Shown: positions 1-8,468 of the stretch, piece after piece
How the letters are laid out: every line of letters begins with the position of its first letter
Numbering within the stretch: the stretch's first letter is position 1
Assembly: GCA_019637225.1 (NCBI GenBank)
Contig: JAHBWC010000092.1
Coordinates: 1-32,000, forward strand
DNA: 32,000 bases
Direction: 5' to 3'
Source: Labilithrix sp.
Lineage (GTDB): Bacteria > Myxococcota_A > Polyangia > Polyangiales > Polyangiaceae
Program-made: the position numbers and the translations under genes
The notes under the pieces: generated by a model
The model's database searches: none
What the model was told of the DNA's origin: nothing
The model's input: the letters and a program-made list of their open reading frames with translations, nothing else

Positions 1-1572
1 GCTCCGCACGTTGCCGAACGAGTCGTGCCAGAACGCGCCGTGAAGCGCGTAGCTGCCCTGGTAGTACATCACCCAGGGCACGTCCTCGATCGAGTACGGG
101 CCGTCGGACGCGACGTCGCCGTCCATCGTCGTCGTGACGTGCTTCTCGCGGATGCGGAAGGTCCCCGGAGGCGTCGCGAAGTCGCGCTCGGGATCGTACG
201 GGTTACGGCGTCCCGACGAGATCAGCGTCGCGAAGACGGGGCGCCGCCCCTCGAACGCGACGAGCTGCTGGCGCGTGAGGTCGACGTCGATCCACCGCTC
301 GTCGGCGCCGACGTCGGCGGGCACCTCGGGCTTCGCGACGCGGAGCTCGGGCAGGCGCACCCAGAAGCCGCCCGCCGTCTGGTGGTAGGTCACGCCCGAG
401 ATCGTCTCTGCGCGCCCGGTGAGGAGGACGGCGCTTCGCTTCGGCAGCGGCGCGCCCCAGCCCACCTTGAGGCCGCCCTTGCCGTCTTCGGTGACCTCGA
501 GCTTGACCACGCCGTTCGACATGGCGAACGCGACGGTCCCGGCAAGCGGCGCGCCGGCGTCGATCGTCAGCACCGGCTCGCCGCCGCCGTCGACGCCGGC
601 GAGCTCGGGGAACGGGAGCAGATCGGCGACCGCGCCTTCACCCGTGAACCAGTTGCCGACGTGTTTCGTGGAGCCGTTCACGAGCGCGAGGCGATCGAAC
701 GGCGCGGCGAAGCCGAAGGTCGTCCGCCACCACCGCGTGCCGGCCGCCTTGAAGTCGCGATCGAGCGCGACGATGAAGCCGCGCGCCATCTTGCGCACGA
801 GGACGCCGCGGCCCTTCAGCTCCTTCAGCTGCGGGCGCCCCGCGTCGGGGTTCTTGAACGGGTCCTTGACGCGATCGCGGTCCTTGTCGCGATCGTTCTT
901 CTCGCGCGACGCGCGACGCGGCGGCGGCGCTTCTTCTTCGCCCCCGGCGAGCGAGGGCTCGTCGTCCTTCTCGCCGTCGCTCGAACCGGTGGCGCTCGGC
1001 GCCTCTTCCGGCTTCGGCGCGGGCGCGAGGTGCGGCTCGTACTTCTTCCGGTCCTCGGCGCTGAGCACGCGGCGGTAGAGCGGGGTGCCGTCGGAGACGT
1101 TCGCGCCGTAGCGGTACGGCATGCCGGCGTCGCGATCGGGCTGCTTCGGCGCGAGCTTCACGCGCGGGTTCGTCAGATCGATCGTCGCGACCTTGCCGCA
1201 GACGAAGCCTCCCTCGACGAGCTCGTACCAGCCGTCCTTGCAGTCGTCGTTCTTGATCGGCGGGTCGTACGCCTTCACGACCGCGCCGTTCCGGAGATAG
1301 CCCATCCGTCGCGCGCCGGCGTCGCTCTCGGGCCAGCTCGGCCGATCGCTCACGGAGGCGACGAAGCTCGCCGCGGCGAGATCGAGCACGAGCCTCTCGC
1401 GGTCCGCGGCCTTCTCGCCGACGCCCTCGCTGCTCGACGCGTCGATGTCCGCCGCGGTCGTCGACGCGTCGGCCGCCGCGGACGACGACGAATCGCCGCT
1501 CCGCGTGTTCTCACACGCCTCGAGCGACGCGAGCGCGAACGCGGGGACCAAAGCGAACTGCCACAACCGCAC
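1..1572 (-). CDS. L,D-transpeptidase (YkuD family), secreted, C-terminus cut by window edge
   Basis: Likely cross-links or anchors peptidoglycan in the periplasm through an active-site cysteine. 524 residues are visible. The GTG start at 1572 has GGGAG upstream and an in-frame stop just before it, so the N-terminus is well fixed. Residues 1-20 look like a lipoprotein signal ending LEAC (Glu at -2 is atypical). An Asp/Ser/Ala linker follows, then a Cys-containing region (KNDDCKDGWYELV) that resembles an SH3-like or cell-wall-binding segment, a charged Lys/Asp/Arg linker, and the YkuD fold near the visible end: RWIDVDLTRQQLVAFEG, TPPGTFRI, and YALHGAFWHDSFGNVRS. In this family the last motif continues into SHGC(V/I)N with the catalytic Cys, which lies just outside the window. 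The family call rests on those motifs; the substrate is unknown. Confidence 0.85.
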   Translation of the reverse strand, partial: MRLWQFALVPAFALASLEACENTRSGDSSSSAAADASTTAADIDASSSEGVGEKAADRERLVLDLAAASFVASVSDRPSWPESDAGARRMGYLRNGAVVKAYDPPIKNDDCKDGWYELVEGGFVCGKVATIDLTNPRVKLAPKQPDRDAGMPYRYGANVSDGTPLYRRVLSAEDRKKYEPHLAPAPKPEEAPSATGSSDGEKDDEPSLAGGEEEAPPPRRASREKNDRDKDRDRVKDPFKNPDAGRPQLKELKGRGVLVRKMARGFIVALDRDFKAAGTRWWRTTFGFAAPFDRLALVNGSTKHVGNWFTGEGAVADLLPFPELAGVDGGGEPVLTIDAGAPLAGTVAFAMSNGVVKLEVTEDGKGGLKVGWGAPLPKRSAVLLTGRAETISGVTYHQTAGGFWVRLPELRVAKPEVPADVGADERWIDVDLTRQQLVAFEGRRPVFATLISSGRRNPYDPERDFATPPGTFRIREKHVTTTMDGDVASDGPYSIEDVPWVMYYQGSYALHGAFWHDSFGNVRS

Positions 1573-1656
1573 GGCGGCTCCCGCTTAGCGCGATCTTCCC
1601 GCGCGCGGAAGACCCCAGCTCCGTCGCCGTCGACTTTCGCCTATCATCGCGCGCCG

Positions 1657-2517
1657 ATGACGACGGAGACGAAGATCACGATCAGGTCCGAGCACGCGGC
1701 GTACGGCGGACGCCAGGGCTTCTACGAGCGCGCGAGCGACGCGTGCGGCGGCCCGATGCGCTTCTCCGTGTTCCTCCCGCCGCGCGCGCTCGCCGGCGAC
1801 GAGGTCCCCGCGCTCTATTACCTCGCGGGCCTCACGTGCAACGAAGAGCACCTGCCGACGAAGGGGGGCGCGCTCCGCCTCGCCTCCGAGCTCGGCATCG
1901 CGCTCGTCGCGTGTGACACGAGCCCGCGATCGAAGCGCTACCCCGGCGACGACGAGAGCTGGGACTTCGGTCTGGGCGCCGGCTTCTACCTCGACGCCAC
2001 CGAGGCGCCCTGGTCGGAGAGCTACCGGATGGAGACGCACGTGACGCGCGAGCTTCCGGCGTGGGTCGAGGAGTCGTTCCCGATCGCGCGCGACCGCCGC
2101 GGGATCTTCGGCCACTCGATGGGCGGCCACGGCGCGCTCACGCTCGCGCTCAAGAACCGCGACCTCTACGCGAGTGTGTCCGCGCTCGCGCCGATCGTCG
2201 CGCCGTCGCGCGTCCCGTGGGGAGAGAAGGCGTTCTCGCGCTACCTCGGGAGCGATCGCGCGCGCTGGGCCGAGCACGACGCGTGCGCGCTGATCGCCGC
2301 GGGGCGGACCTTGCCCTTCGAGCTCTTCGTCGACCAGGGCACGAGCGACAAGTTCCTCGAGCGCGAGCTCCGACCCGAGCTGCTCGAAGAAGCCTGCGCC
2401 GCCGCCGGGCAGAGCCTCCGGCTGCGGCGCCACGACGGCTACGACCACAGCTACTACTTCATCGCGACGATGATGGACGCGCACCTCCGCCACCACGCGA
2501 AGACGCTCGCCGGCTGA
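1657..2517 (+). CDS. fghA: S-formylglutathione hydrolase
   Basis: Hydrolyses S-formylglutathione to formate and glutathione, the second step of glutathione-dependent formaldehyde detoxification in the cytoplasm. 286 residues, the usual family length. The serine-hydrolase nucleophile is in GHSMGG (Ser154), with Asp231 in GTSDKF and His264 in YDHSYYF. The 33-residue Asp-to-His spacing matches my memory of E. coli FrmB. Other family signatures are YYLAGLTCNEE, DTSPR and WDFGLGAGFY. The ATG at 1657 is the start that gives a normal N-terminus; the frame stays open far upstream only because of GC bias. No glutathione-dependent formaldehyde dehydrogenase is adjacent: the zinc dehydrogenase at 9166-10191 belongs to a different subfamily and is not in the same operon. 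Confidence 0.93.
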   Translation: MTTETKITIRSEHAAYGGRQGFYERASDACGGPMRFSVFLPPRALAGDEVPALYYLAGLTCNEEHLPTKGGALRLASELGIALVACDTSPRSKRYPGDDESWDFGLGAGFYLDATEAPWSESYRMETHVTRELPAWVEESFPIARDRRGIFGHSMGGHGALTLALKNRDLYASVSALAPIVAPSRVPWGEKAFSRYLGSDRARWAEHDACALIAAGRTLPFELFVDQGTSDKFLERELRPELLEEACAAAGQSLRLRRHDGYDHSYYFIATMMDAHLRHHAKTLAG

Positions 2518-2737
2518 TCGCGGCCTCGCTCCGCGCCCGATGGCGCCGGTCGGGGGAAACCGCCTACCTGATACTACCGGCTACGGGGCGCGCACGGATG
2601 TTGCTGCTCCCCTCCTCCGGAGAGCTCGAAGACGACGCGAAACCCGCGCGGACATCGTCTCCGGGGCCATTCGGGCCTCGCGAACGAGGGCCGCCGGAAC
2701 GTCTCGAGCGCTCGATCCACCAAAGAGGCGGCTCATC

Positions 2738-4366
2738 GTGAAGAGTGTCGAGCAGGTCGGTCGCTACGCGCTCGGGCAGGCGGTCGCCCAGGGTGGGATG
2801 GCGACGCTCCATCTCGGGAGGCTCGTCGGATCCGCCGGCTTCGCCCGGACAGTCGCGATCAAGCGCCTCCACCCGCACCTCTGCGCCGACCCGAGCTTCG
2901 TCGACGCGTTCGCCGACGAGGCCCGGCTCGCGGCTCGAATCCGGCACCCGAACGTCGTCCCCACGCTCGACGTCGTCTCGACCGAGCCGTCGAGCGACGC
3001 GCCCGGCGAGCTCCTCCTCGTCATGGAGTACGTCGACGGCGAGTCGCTCTCGGCGCTCGCGCGACGCGGGAAGGGTCGGATGCCGCTCCCGATCGTCGTC
3101 GCGATCGTCTCCGAGATGCTGCACGGCCTCCACTCGGCGCACGAAGCGCGGAGCGAGGACGGGCAGCCGCTCGAGATCGTCCACCGAGACGTGTCGCCTC
3201 AGAACGTCCTGGTCGGCGCGGACGGCGTCGCGCGACTCGTCGACTTCGGGATCGCGCGTGCGAACGGCGGGCGCCGCAGCAGCATGACGGGCGACGGCGA
3301 CCTCAAGGGGAAGCTCGCCTACATGGCGCCGGAGCAGGTCCGACGCGAGCCCGTCACGCGCAAGACCGACATCTTCGCCGCCGGCGTCGTGCTCTGGGAG
3401 CTCTTGACGGGCAAGCGCCTGTTCGCCTCCGACAACGAGGGCGCGACGCTCGAGAAGATCCTCGTCGGGTGGGTGGCGCCGCCGAGCAGCGTCGTGCGCG
3501 ACCTGCCGCCGGGGCTCGACGAGATCGCGCTCCGCGCGCTCGAGGCCGATCCGAGCGCGCGCTTCGCGACGGCGCGCGAGATGGCGGTCGCGCTGGAAGA
3601 CGCGCTCGGCCGCGCGCTCGGCCGAGACGTGGCGGCGTGGGTCGAAGCGACCGCACAGGAGGCCCTCGCGACGCGGCGCGGTCTCGTCGCGAGCGCCGAG
3701 CGAGGCGCGCCGCCGCCCTGCCCGGCGCCGGACACGCTCGTCAGCCCCGGCGTGCGGCCGCCGGCGGCGTCGATGACCGCCGAGATGGCGACGATGCTCG
3801 TCCGGGAAGACGTCTCGGCGGAGATTGAGGGCACCGTGACGACGTTCAGCGCGTCGAACGACGGGCTGTCCCACCCGACGTTCGTGCTGCACACCTCACA
3901 GCCGCCGGCCGCGCCCCCCTTCGGGCAGAGGCGAGCGCGCGGGATGGATCTCGCGGCGCTCCTCACGTTCGCGTTCGCGGCGGCGATCACGCTGGTCGTC
4001 GGCGTGAGCTACTCGCGTCACGGCGCGGCGGAGGCCGCGAGCGCACACGACGACGTCGCGTCGACGCTGCTCGATGCGCGAGCGCCCGCGTTCGGCGCGG
4101 CGCATGCCGCCGTCCCGGCCGCGGCGCTCACGGCCGTACCGATCGAGCCGCCCGCGACCTCCCCGACCGCGCCGCCTGCCGCTCGTCCCGGTTGGTACGC
4201 CTGGCGCGGTCCCGGCCGCGCCGCCTGCCGCGGTCTTGGCCCCGCTGGCCACCGCCATCGCGGCCCCGCTCGCGTGACGGTGTGGGTGCGGCGTTTCGCG
4301 CAAACGGCGCCCGGCCCGGTCTCCTGCCCCCGCGCCGGCACACGAGGGCGCCCCGCCGCGCGGTGA
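2738..4366 (+). CDS. Hanks-type serine/threonine protein kinase with one transmembrane segment (tail apparently frameshifted)
   Basis: Cytoplasmic kinase domain followed by one membrane span. The GTG start at 2738 has AGAGG upstream and opens directly into the domain (GRYALGQAVAQGGMATLHLG). Visible motifs are the Gly-rich loop, catalytic Lys42 (VAIKRL), HRDVSPQN, DFGIA, a GKLAYMAPEQ activation segment, and DIFAAGVVLWELLTG. A hydrophobic helix at about residues 402-424 precedes an Ala/Pro-rich outer segment. From about base 4190 this frame turns into Arg/Gly/Trp-rich sequence and stops at 4366. The expected linker and Cys-pair tail continue in other frames up to 4467, so the last 55 or so residues are probably not the original C-terminus. 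The downstream PEGA-like gene begins exactly where the displaced tail ends. Kinase identity is sure; its substrate and signal are unknown. Confidence 0.9.
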   Translation: MKSVEQVGRYALGQAVAQGGMATLHLGRLVGSAGFARTVAIKRLHPHLCADPSFVDAFADEARLAARIRHPNVVPTLDVVSTEPSSDAPGELLLVMEYVDGESLSALARRGKGRMPLPIVVAIVSEMLHGLHSAHEARSEDGQPLEIVHRDVSPQNVLVGADGVARLVDFGIARANGGRRSSMTGDGDLKGKLAYMAPEQVRREPVTRKTDIFAAGVVLWELLTGKRLFASDNEGATLEKILVGWVAPPSSVVRDLPPGLDEIALRALEADPSARFATAREMAVALEDALGRALGRDVAAWVEATAQEALATRRGLVASAERGAPPPCPAPDTLVSPGVRPPAASMTAEMATMLVREDVSAEIEGTVTTFSASNDGLSHPTFVLHTSQPPAAPPFGQRRARGMDLAALLTFAFAAAITLVVGVSYSRHGAAEAASAHDDVASTLLDARAPAFGAAHAAVPAAALTAVPIEPPATSPTAPPAARPGWYAWRGPGRAACRGLGPAGHRHRGPARVTVWVRRFAQTAPGPVSCPRAGTRGRPAAR

Positions 4367-4467
4367 AGGCGCGTTCGGCGGCGCCCGGCGCCCCGGCGCA
4401 CGCGCCGTGCGTGGCGAGGGTCGACCCGTCGTCCGGGAAGACGGTATATCAGGGGAGTTGCGACTGA
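4192..4467 (+). pseudogene. Displaced C-terminal tail of the 2738 kinase in another reading frame
   Basis: This frame contains PCVARVDPSSGKTVYQGSCD then TGA at 4465-4467. It has two Cys separated by 16 residues at the very C-terminus, the same layout as the ends of the kinases at 14681-16405 (CNPPFYFDG...KPGCM) and 25476-27035 (CNPPYTIDE...KRECL). The third frame between about 4190 and 4277 carries a typical Pro/Ala linker (VPAAPPAAVLAPLATA). The simplest reading is that one or more small indels between about 4185 and 4400 have split the end of the kinase gene, either truly or through an assembly error. The TGA overlaps a possible start of the next gene, which suggests this was the original stop. 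Confidence 0.55.
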
Positions 4468-5315
4468 GAGGAAACCTCGCGGCGCTGCTCGGAGCGGCCG
4501 CCATCTCGCTCTTCTGCGCCCCCGCCAGGGCCGCGAGCCCGTGCGTCACGGCGGCCGATGAAGCTCAGGATCTCCGCGGGCGCGGAAAGCTGCGCGAGGC
4601 TCGCGCATCGCTGCTCGTGTGCGCGAGCCGCAGCTGCAACCCGGTCGTGCGCGCGGACTGCGAGCGCTGGCTGAAGGAGGTCGACGAGGCGACCCCGTCG
4701 ATCGTCGTCCGCGCCGTGGACTCCCGCGGGCGCGACGTCCTCGGCGCGCGCGTGACGATCGACGGCGCCGCGATCAAGCTCGACGGCAGCCCGGTGGAGG
4801 TCGATCCCGGCCGCCGCGTCCTTCGCGCGAAGACGCGCGCGGGGGACGTCGCCGAGCAGACGACGCTCGTGGCGCTCGGCGAGAAGGCGCGCGTCGTCGA
4901 GCTCCGGTTCGACCGGCCCCTCCAGCAGGACGGCGCACGTCTCCCGAGCGACCGTCGTCACGAGCCGCCGACGAACGAAGGCACGCCCGGCGACCGCCCG
5001 CCGGCGGGCGACGAGGACGCGCGCGCACCGTCGAACGCGCTCCCGATCGCGCTCGCCGCGGTGGGTGGAGTGGCGCTCGGCGCGTTCGGCTACTTCGAGC
5101 TGTCCGGCCAGGCCGGCTACGCCGATCTCGAGAGCGGGTGCTACCGGACGGCCGCTAAGTGCGCTCCCGCCGAGGTCGATCCCGTGAGGCAGCAGTTCGT
5201 CTTCGCGGGCATCTCGCTCGGCGTCTCGCTCGTCGCGCTCGGCGCCGCCGCGATCGTCTACTTCACGAGCAAGCCGTCCTCGACGGCCCGTCTCGATCGC
5301 GTGCTCACGTTCTGA
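4458..5315 (+). CDS. PEGA-like membrane protein, partner of the upstream kinase
   Basis: About 285 residues. A signal peptide (NLAALLGAAAISLFCAPARAA) leads to a helical Cys-containing domain (ARASLLVCASRSCNPVVR, DCERWLKEV), then a small beta domain resembling PEGA repeats (VTIDG, LDGSPVEVDPGRR), a charged linker, and two hydrophobic helices flanking a loop with two Cys (SGCYRTAAKC). It is a paralogue of the protein at 28349-29257, with the same order and landmarks. Role is inferred as an envelope partner of the kinase. The start is uncertain: TTG 4458 is in frame but too close to AGGGGAG, and CTG 4464 has good spacing and overlaps the kinase-tail stop as CTGA. GTG 4407 would extend it. Translational coupling to the kinase is likely. 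Confidence 0.72.
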   Translation: MRLRGNLAALLGAAAISLFCAPARAASPCVTAADEAQDLRGRGKLREARASLLVCASRSCNPVVRADCERWLKEVDEATPSIVVRAVDSRGRDVLGARVTIDGAAIKLDGSPVEVDPGRRVLRAKTRAGDVAEQTTLVALGEKARVVELRFDRPLQQDGARLPSDRRHEPPTNEGTPGDRPPAGDEDARAPSNALPIALAAVGGVALGAFGYFELSGQAGYADLESGCYRTAAKCAPAEVDPVRQQFVFAGISLGVSLVALGAAAIVYFTSKPSSTARLDRVLTF

Positions 5316-5369
5316 CGCGTGCTCACGTTCTGACGCGTGCTGACGTTCTGACGCGTGCTCGCGTTCTGA
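5298..5369 (+). repeat. Four tandem 18-bp repeats spanning the stop codon
   Basis: The unit CGCGTGCTCACGTTCTGA occurs four times in a row (5298, 5316, 5334, 5352); units 3 and 4 differ by one base each. Eighteen bases is six codons, so every unit reads Arg-Val-Leu-Thr-Phe-stop in the frame of the PEGA-like gene. The true stop is in the first copy and three further in-frame stops follow. Confidence 0.95.
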
Positions 5370-5386
5370 CGCGCGTCAGCGAACGC
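5361..5386. terminator. Hairpin between convergent genes
   Basis: GCGTTCTGACGC pairs with GCGTCAGCGAACGC apart from a two-base bulge, and the core CTGACGCGCGTCAG is a perfect palindrome. It lies between the 3' ends of the plus-strand PEGA-like gene and the minus-strand metalloprotease, so it could serve both. There is no U-tract. Its left arm is built from the last 18-bp repeat unit. Confidence 0.5.
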
Positions 5387-5395
5387 CTCCCTTCC

Positions 5396-6919
5396 CTACT
5401 CGCCGTGCCCGATCCGCTCGATCATGCGGAGCGCCTTCGTCCGGTAGGGCCGCGGCAGATCGGCGTCACGCGCGATCGCCTGGAGGTCGGCGATCGCCTG
5501 GTCGCGTCCCCGCTCGCGGACGACGAGCGCCGGGCTCTGCTGCGCCGATCCGCAGAGCGTCCCACCGAGCCAGCGTTCGAGCGAGGTGAGCTGCCGGCCA
5601 GAGGCCGTCACGCGGCGCGGCGCGAACGCACTCGGCGGTGCCCCGCTCGCGCTCGGCGACGTACCGCGCTCGCTCGACGTCCCGCCCAGGCCGGCGAGAA
5701 GGCTCTTCGCGACAGCGCCGGAGGCGTACGCGCGGTAGATCGGCGAGCCTCGGAAGACGGCCTGTTGTCCCTTCGTCGCCTCCGGGAGGACGAGGCCTTC
5801 CGGCCACCAGCCGGGGATCATGAGGTTCCGCGCGTCTCCACACTGCGGCGTCCGCGTGCCACGGCACTCGGGCGTGTCGCTCAGCGGGTCGTGCGTGATC
5901 CCGTCCGACTCCGACGTGTGCTGCAGCCCGACGAAGTGCGCCGCCTCGTGGAGCCAGGTGTAGCCGTCCGACACGGGATCGACCGTCGCGTCCACGGCGA
6001 CGAGGATGCTGGACATCGGCGTCCCGGTGACGTTCGCGGCTCCGGGGACTCCGGGGGAGTATCCGGAGTACTCGCCTCGATAGAGATCGTTCGTGAGGAC
6101 GACGTGCAGGCCCTGCTCCTCCGGCAAGCCGGCGGAGACGGCCGTCGCCGCGTAGAAGGTCGGATCGTCGTTGACAGCGACGAACCGCGCCGGCGCGTCG
6201 TGAAAGACGACCTTGCCGCGCTCGATCCCGAAGAGCTCGCCGAGCGCGAGGTAGAAGGCGTCGATCCGCGCTCCGAGGTCGGTGTCGGCCGGCGCGCTCG
6301 CCGCGTCGACGACGTGCGACGGCGACGGGTTCGCCATCTTGAGGCCGGCCGGAATGTGGACGTGGACGTCGAGGAGACCGCCGTGGAACGCGGCGTCGCT
6401 CGTCACCTGAACCCGAGCCTTCGCCCGTCCGTTCGTCCCCTCGCCTCCGAACGTGACCCGCCACGTGCCGGCGGTCGGCGCCGAGGCCGGGAGATCGTTC
6501 TGCGGGACGGACACGCTCGCGATCCCCTCGACGGCTTCGCCGACGGCCATCGTGCTCTTCGCGTGCGTGAAGGAGTCGAGGACGACCACATCTTTCGGGT
6601 TCTTGATGGTCTGGATACCGAGGGAGGCGGCTCCCTCCGAGGCCACCACGACGTTGAAGCCGAGCGCGTTCTTCGGAACGACGAGATCGACGGTCTGGCC
6701 TGCCGTCACCGCGCCGAGGTCGACGACGATCGCCGCGAGCGGGCTGCGGGGAGCGGGATCGGACGGCTCCTGCTCGGCATCGTCCGCGTCGTCGCCGGCC
6801 GGGGCGGCGTCCGGGCTCCGCTTCTTCGAGCCCGACGTCGTGCCCGTCGGCGCCTCCAGGCATCCCGCCATGGCCGCGAGGAGCGCACACACCACGAAGG
6901 AGCCGGCGACGGGCCTCAT
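5396..6919 (-). CDS. Secreted lipoprotein metalloprotease with metzincin-type zinc motif
   Basis: Predicted zinc peptidase on the outer side of the membrane, about 507 residues. The N-terminus is a lipoprotein signal (VVCALLAAMAGC) followed by an Asp/Glu/Pro/Ala linker. A beta-rich domain (SPLAAIVVDLGAVTAG to about residue 170) precedes the catalytic domain. The motif LHEAAHFVGLQH gives HExxHxxGxxH with His324, Glu325, His328 and His334, and NLMIPGWW about 30 residues later could be the Met-turn. The C-terminal 100 residues are Ser/Gly/Pro-rich, then helical. I chose the second ATG (6919); ATG 6943 is also possible. Neither has a clear ribosome site. Exact peptidase family and substrate are not known. 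Confidence 0.82.
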   Translation of the reverse strand: MRPVAGSFVVCALLAAMAGCLEAPTGTTSGSKKRSPDAAPAGDDADDAEQEPSDPAPRSPLAAIVVDLGAVTAGQTVDLVVPKNALGFNVVVASEGAASLGIQTIKNPKDVVVLDSFTHAKSTMAVGEAVEGIASVSVPQNDLPASAPTAGTWRVTFGGEGTNGRAKARVQVTSDAAFHGGLLDVHVHIPAGLKMANPSPSHVVDAASAPADTDLGARIDAFYLALGELFGIERGKVVFHDAPARFVAVNDDPTFYAATAVSAGLPEEQGLHVVLTNDLYRGEYSGYSPGVPGAANVTGTPMSSILVAVDATVDPVSDGYTWLHEAAHFVGLQHTSESDGITHDPLSDTPECRGTRTPQCGDARNLMIPGWWPEGLVLPEATKGQQAVFRGSPIYRAYASGAVAKSLLAGLGGTSSERGTSPSASGAPPSAFAPRRVTASGRQLTSLERWLGGTLCGSAQQSPALVVRERGRDQAIADLQAIARDADLPRPYRTKALRMIERIGHGE

Positions 6920-7151
6920 CGCTCGAGACGCAGCACGGCGCATGCCGGCGCGCGAAGCGCGCGCCGCCGTGCCTGCACGCCGGCGCGGCGCATGATCTGG
7001 ATCGCGAACCGGCGGCGCGTGGTTCCTCCGGCTTCCGCGCGGCGGCGCGCTCCGCGCCGTCGTCCGTCGTTCGTCGACCGCCGTGCTCCCTCACCGGCGC
7101 ACACGCCCCCCGAGGAGCGCGCGCATCACGGCGGCGCGCAGGCGCGGACGC

Positions 7152-8468
7152 TCAGCGGCTGCTTCGACCGCGGAGCATCTGGAAGTAGCGACGTGCGATG
7201 CCGCTCGCGGCGGCGGCGCGTCCGACGTGACCGCCGTGCCGCGCGAGGACGCGGGCGACGTAGCGACGCTCGAACTCCGCGAGGGCGGCGGCGCGCGCGC
7301 GAGAGAACGGCATGTCCGACTCGAGGATCGTCTCGAGCGCGGCGTGCAGCGACGGCTCGGAGAGCTCCGCCTTCGGCGCGGCGGGCGCGTCGTCTTCTCC
7401 GCTCGCGAAGCGGCGCGCGACGACGTTGGCGAGCTCGCGGACGTTCCCCGGCCAGACATACGTCTCGAGGCGCGCGGAGAAGTCCGCGGGCAGGCTGTCA
7501 CCGCCGCCGATCACGCGCCAGAAGTGGCGCGCGAGCAGACCGACGTCGCCCTGCCGCTTCCGCAGCGGAGGGAGCTCGACGCGCGCCGACTCCGCGAGGC
7601 ACTGGAGGACGTCCTCGCGGAAGCGGCCGGCTTGCACCTCGGCGTCGAGGTCACGCCGCGAGGCGACGAGGATCCGGACGTCGATCGAGGTCCACGTCGA
7701 GGCGCCCTCGCGGAGGATCCTCCGCTGGGCGAGCGCGTCGAGGAGGCCGGCCTGCGCCTCGGGATCGAGCTCGGCCGCCTCGTCGAGGAGGATCGTCCCG
7801 CCGCGCGCCTGCTCGAACGCCCCCGGCGCTCCCCCCTCGACCCCGAACAGCGACGCGAGCGCGGCGGGCCCCGACACCGCGGCGCAGTCGAAGACGACGA
7901 ACGGCCCCGCGGCGCGCGCCCCCTTCTCGTGGAGCGACTCGGCGAGGAGCTCCTTGCCGGTGCCTGTCTCGCCCTCGATGAGGACGGGGACGTCGGCCTC
8001 CGCGAGCTCCTGGCAGATGGGATAGAGGCGACGCATCTCGACGCTCGCGCCGACGAGGCGCCCGAACGCCATCGCGCTCGTGGTCTTCGTCGACGCGACC
8101 TTCGCGAGCCGCTCGACGCGGAGCATGGTCGAGCCCACGCGGATGACCTCGCCGCCCGCGAGGAGCGCGTCGCTGACGCGGAGGCCGTTCACCACGGTGC
8201 CGTTCTTCGAGCCGAGGTCCTGCACGCGGAGCCCCTCGAGCTCCACCTCGAGCGCCGCGTGCCGCCTCGAGACGAGCGGATCGGTGAGGCGCACCGTGCA
8301 CGCCGGCGAGCCGCCGACGAGCGCGCGCGACGTCTGAGCGCCGTCGAGCTCGAAGGCGTGCCCGCGGTCCGCGCCGGACACGACGGTGACGAGGAACGAC
8401 GGCCGCGCCGCGTCGGGATCGCGCGGCGCCCGGTTGACGAGGCTGCGGGTCTCTTCGTCCTGCCTCAT
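7152..8468 (-). CDS. FHA domain / AAA+ / Fis-type HTH regulator lacking the GAFTGA loop
   Basis: 438 residues shaped like a sigma54 activator. An FHA domain at about residues 25-118 (VSRRHAAL, DLGSKNGTVVNG) binds phosphothreonine in this family. The AAA+ domain follows (Walker A GETGTGKE, Walker B GGTILLDEA), then a C-terminal Fis-like helix-turn-helix (ARHGGHVGRAAAASGIARR). Between LFG and GAFEQA, where sigma54 activators carry GAFTGA, only VEGGAP is present, so it probably cannot drive sigma54 polymerase in the usual way. The FHA domain suggests input from a Ser/Thr kinase. Its ATG overlaps the stop of the upstream lipoprotein gene as ATGA, so the two are co-translated. Confidence 0.88.
   Translation of the reverse strand: MRQDEETRSLVNRAPRDPDAARPSFLVTVVSGADRGHAFELDGAQTSRALVGGSPACTVRLTDPLVSRRHAALEVELEGLRVQDLGSKNGTVVNGLRVSDALLAGGEVIRVGSTMLRVERLAKVASTKTTSAMAFGRLVGASVEMRRLYPICQELAEADVPVLIEGETGTGKELLAESLHEKGARAAGPFVVFDCAAVSGPAALASLFGVEGGAPGAFEQARGGTILLDEAAELDPEAQAGLLDALAQRRILREGASTWTSIDVRILVASRRDLDAEVQAGRFREDVLQCLAESARVELPPLRKRQGDVGLLARHFWRVIGGGDSLPADFSARLETYVWPGNVRELANVVARRFASGEDDAPAAPKAELSEPSLHAALETILESDMPFSRARAAALAEFERRYVARVLARHGGHVGRAAAASGIARRYFQMLRGRSSR

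Noticed and set aside
25..1656. Long open plus-strand frame running into the esterase
   Set aside because: It is an Arg-rich shadow of the minus-strand L,D-transpeptidase; the real esterase begins at ATG 1657 and the minus frame has clear motifs.
4185..4467. Programmed ribosomal frameshift in the kinase
   Set aside because: More than one frame change seems needed and there is no slippery heptamer; indel or assembly error is simpler.
5159..7981. A 940-codon open plus-strand frame
   Set aside because: Arg/Ala-rich composition, no domain, and it crosses three well-supported genes on the opposite strand or in other frames.
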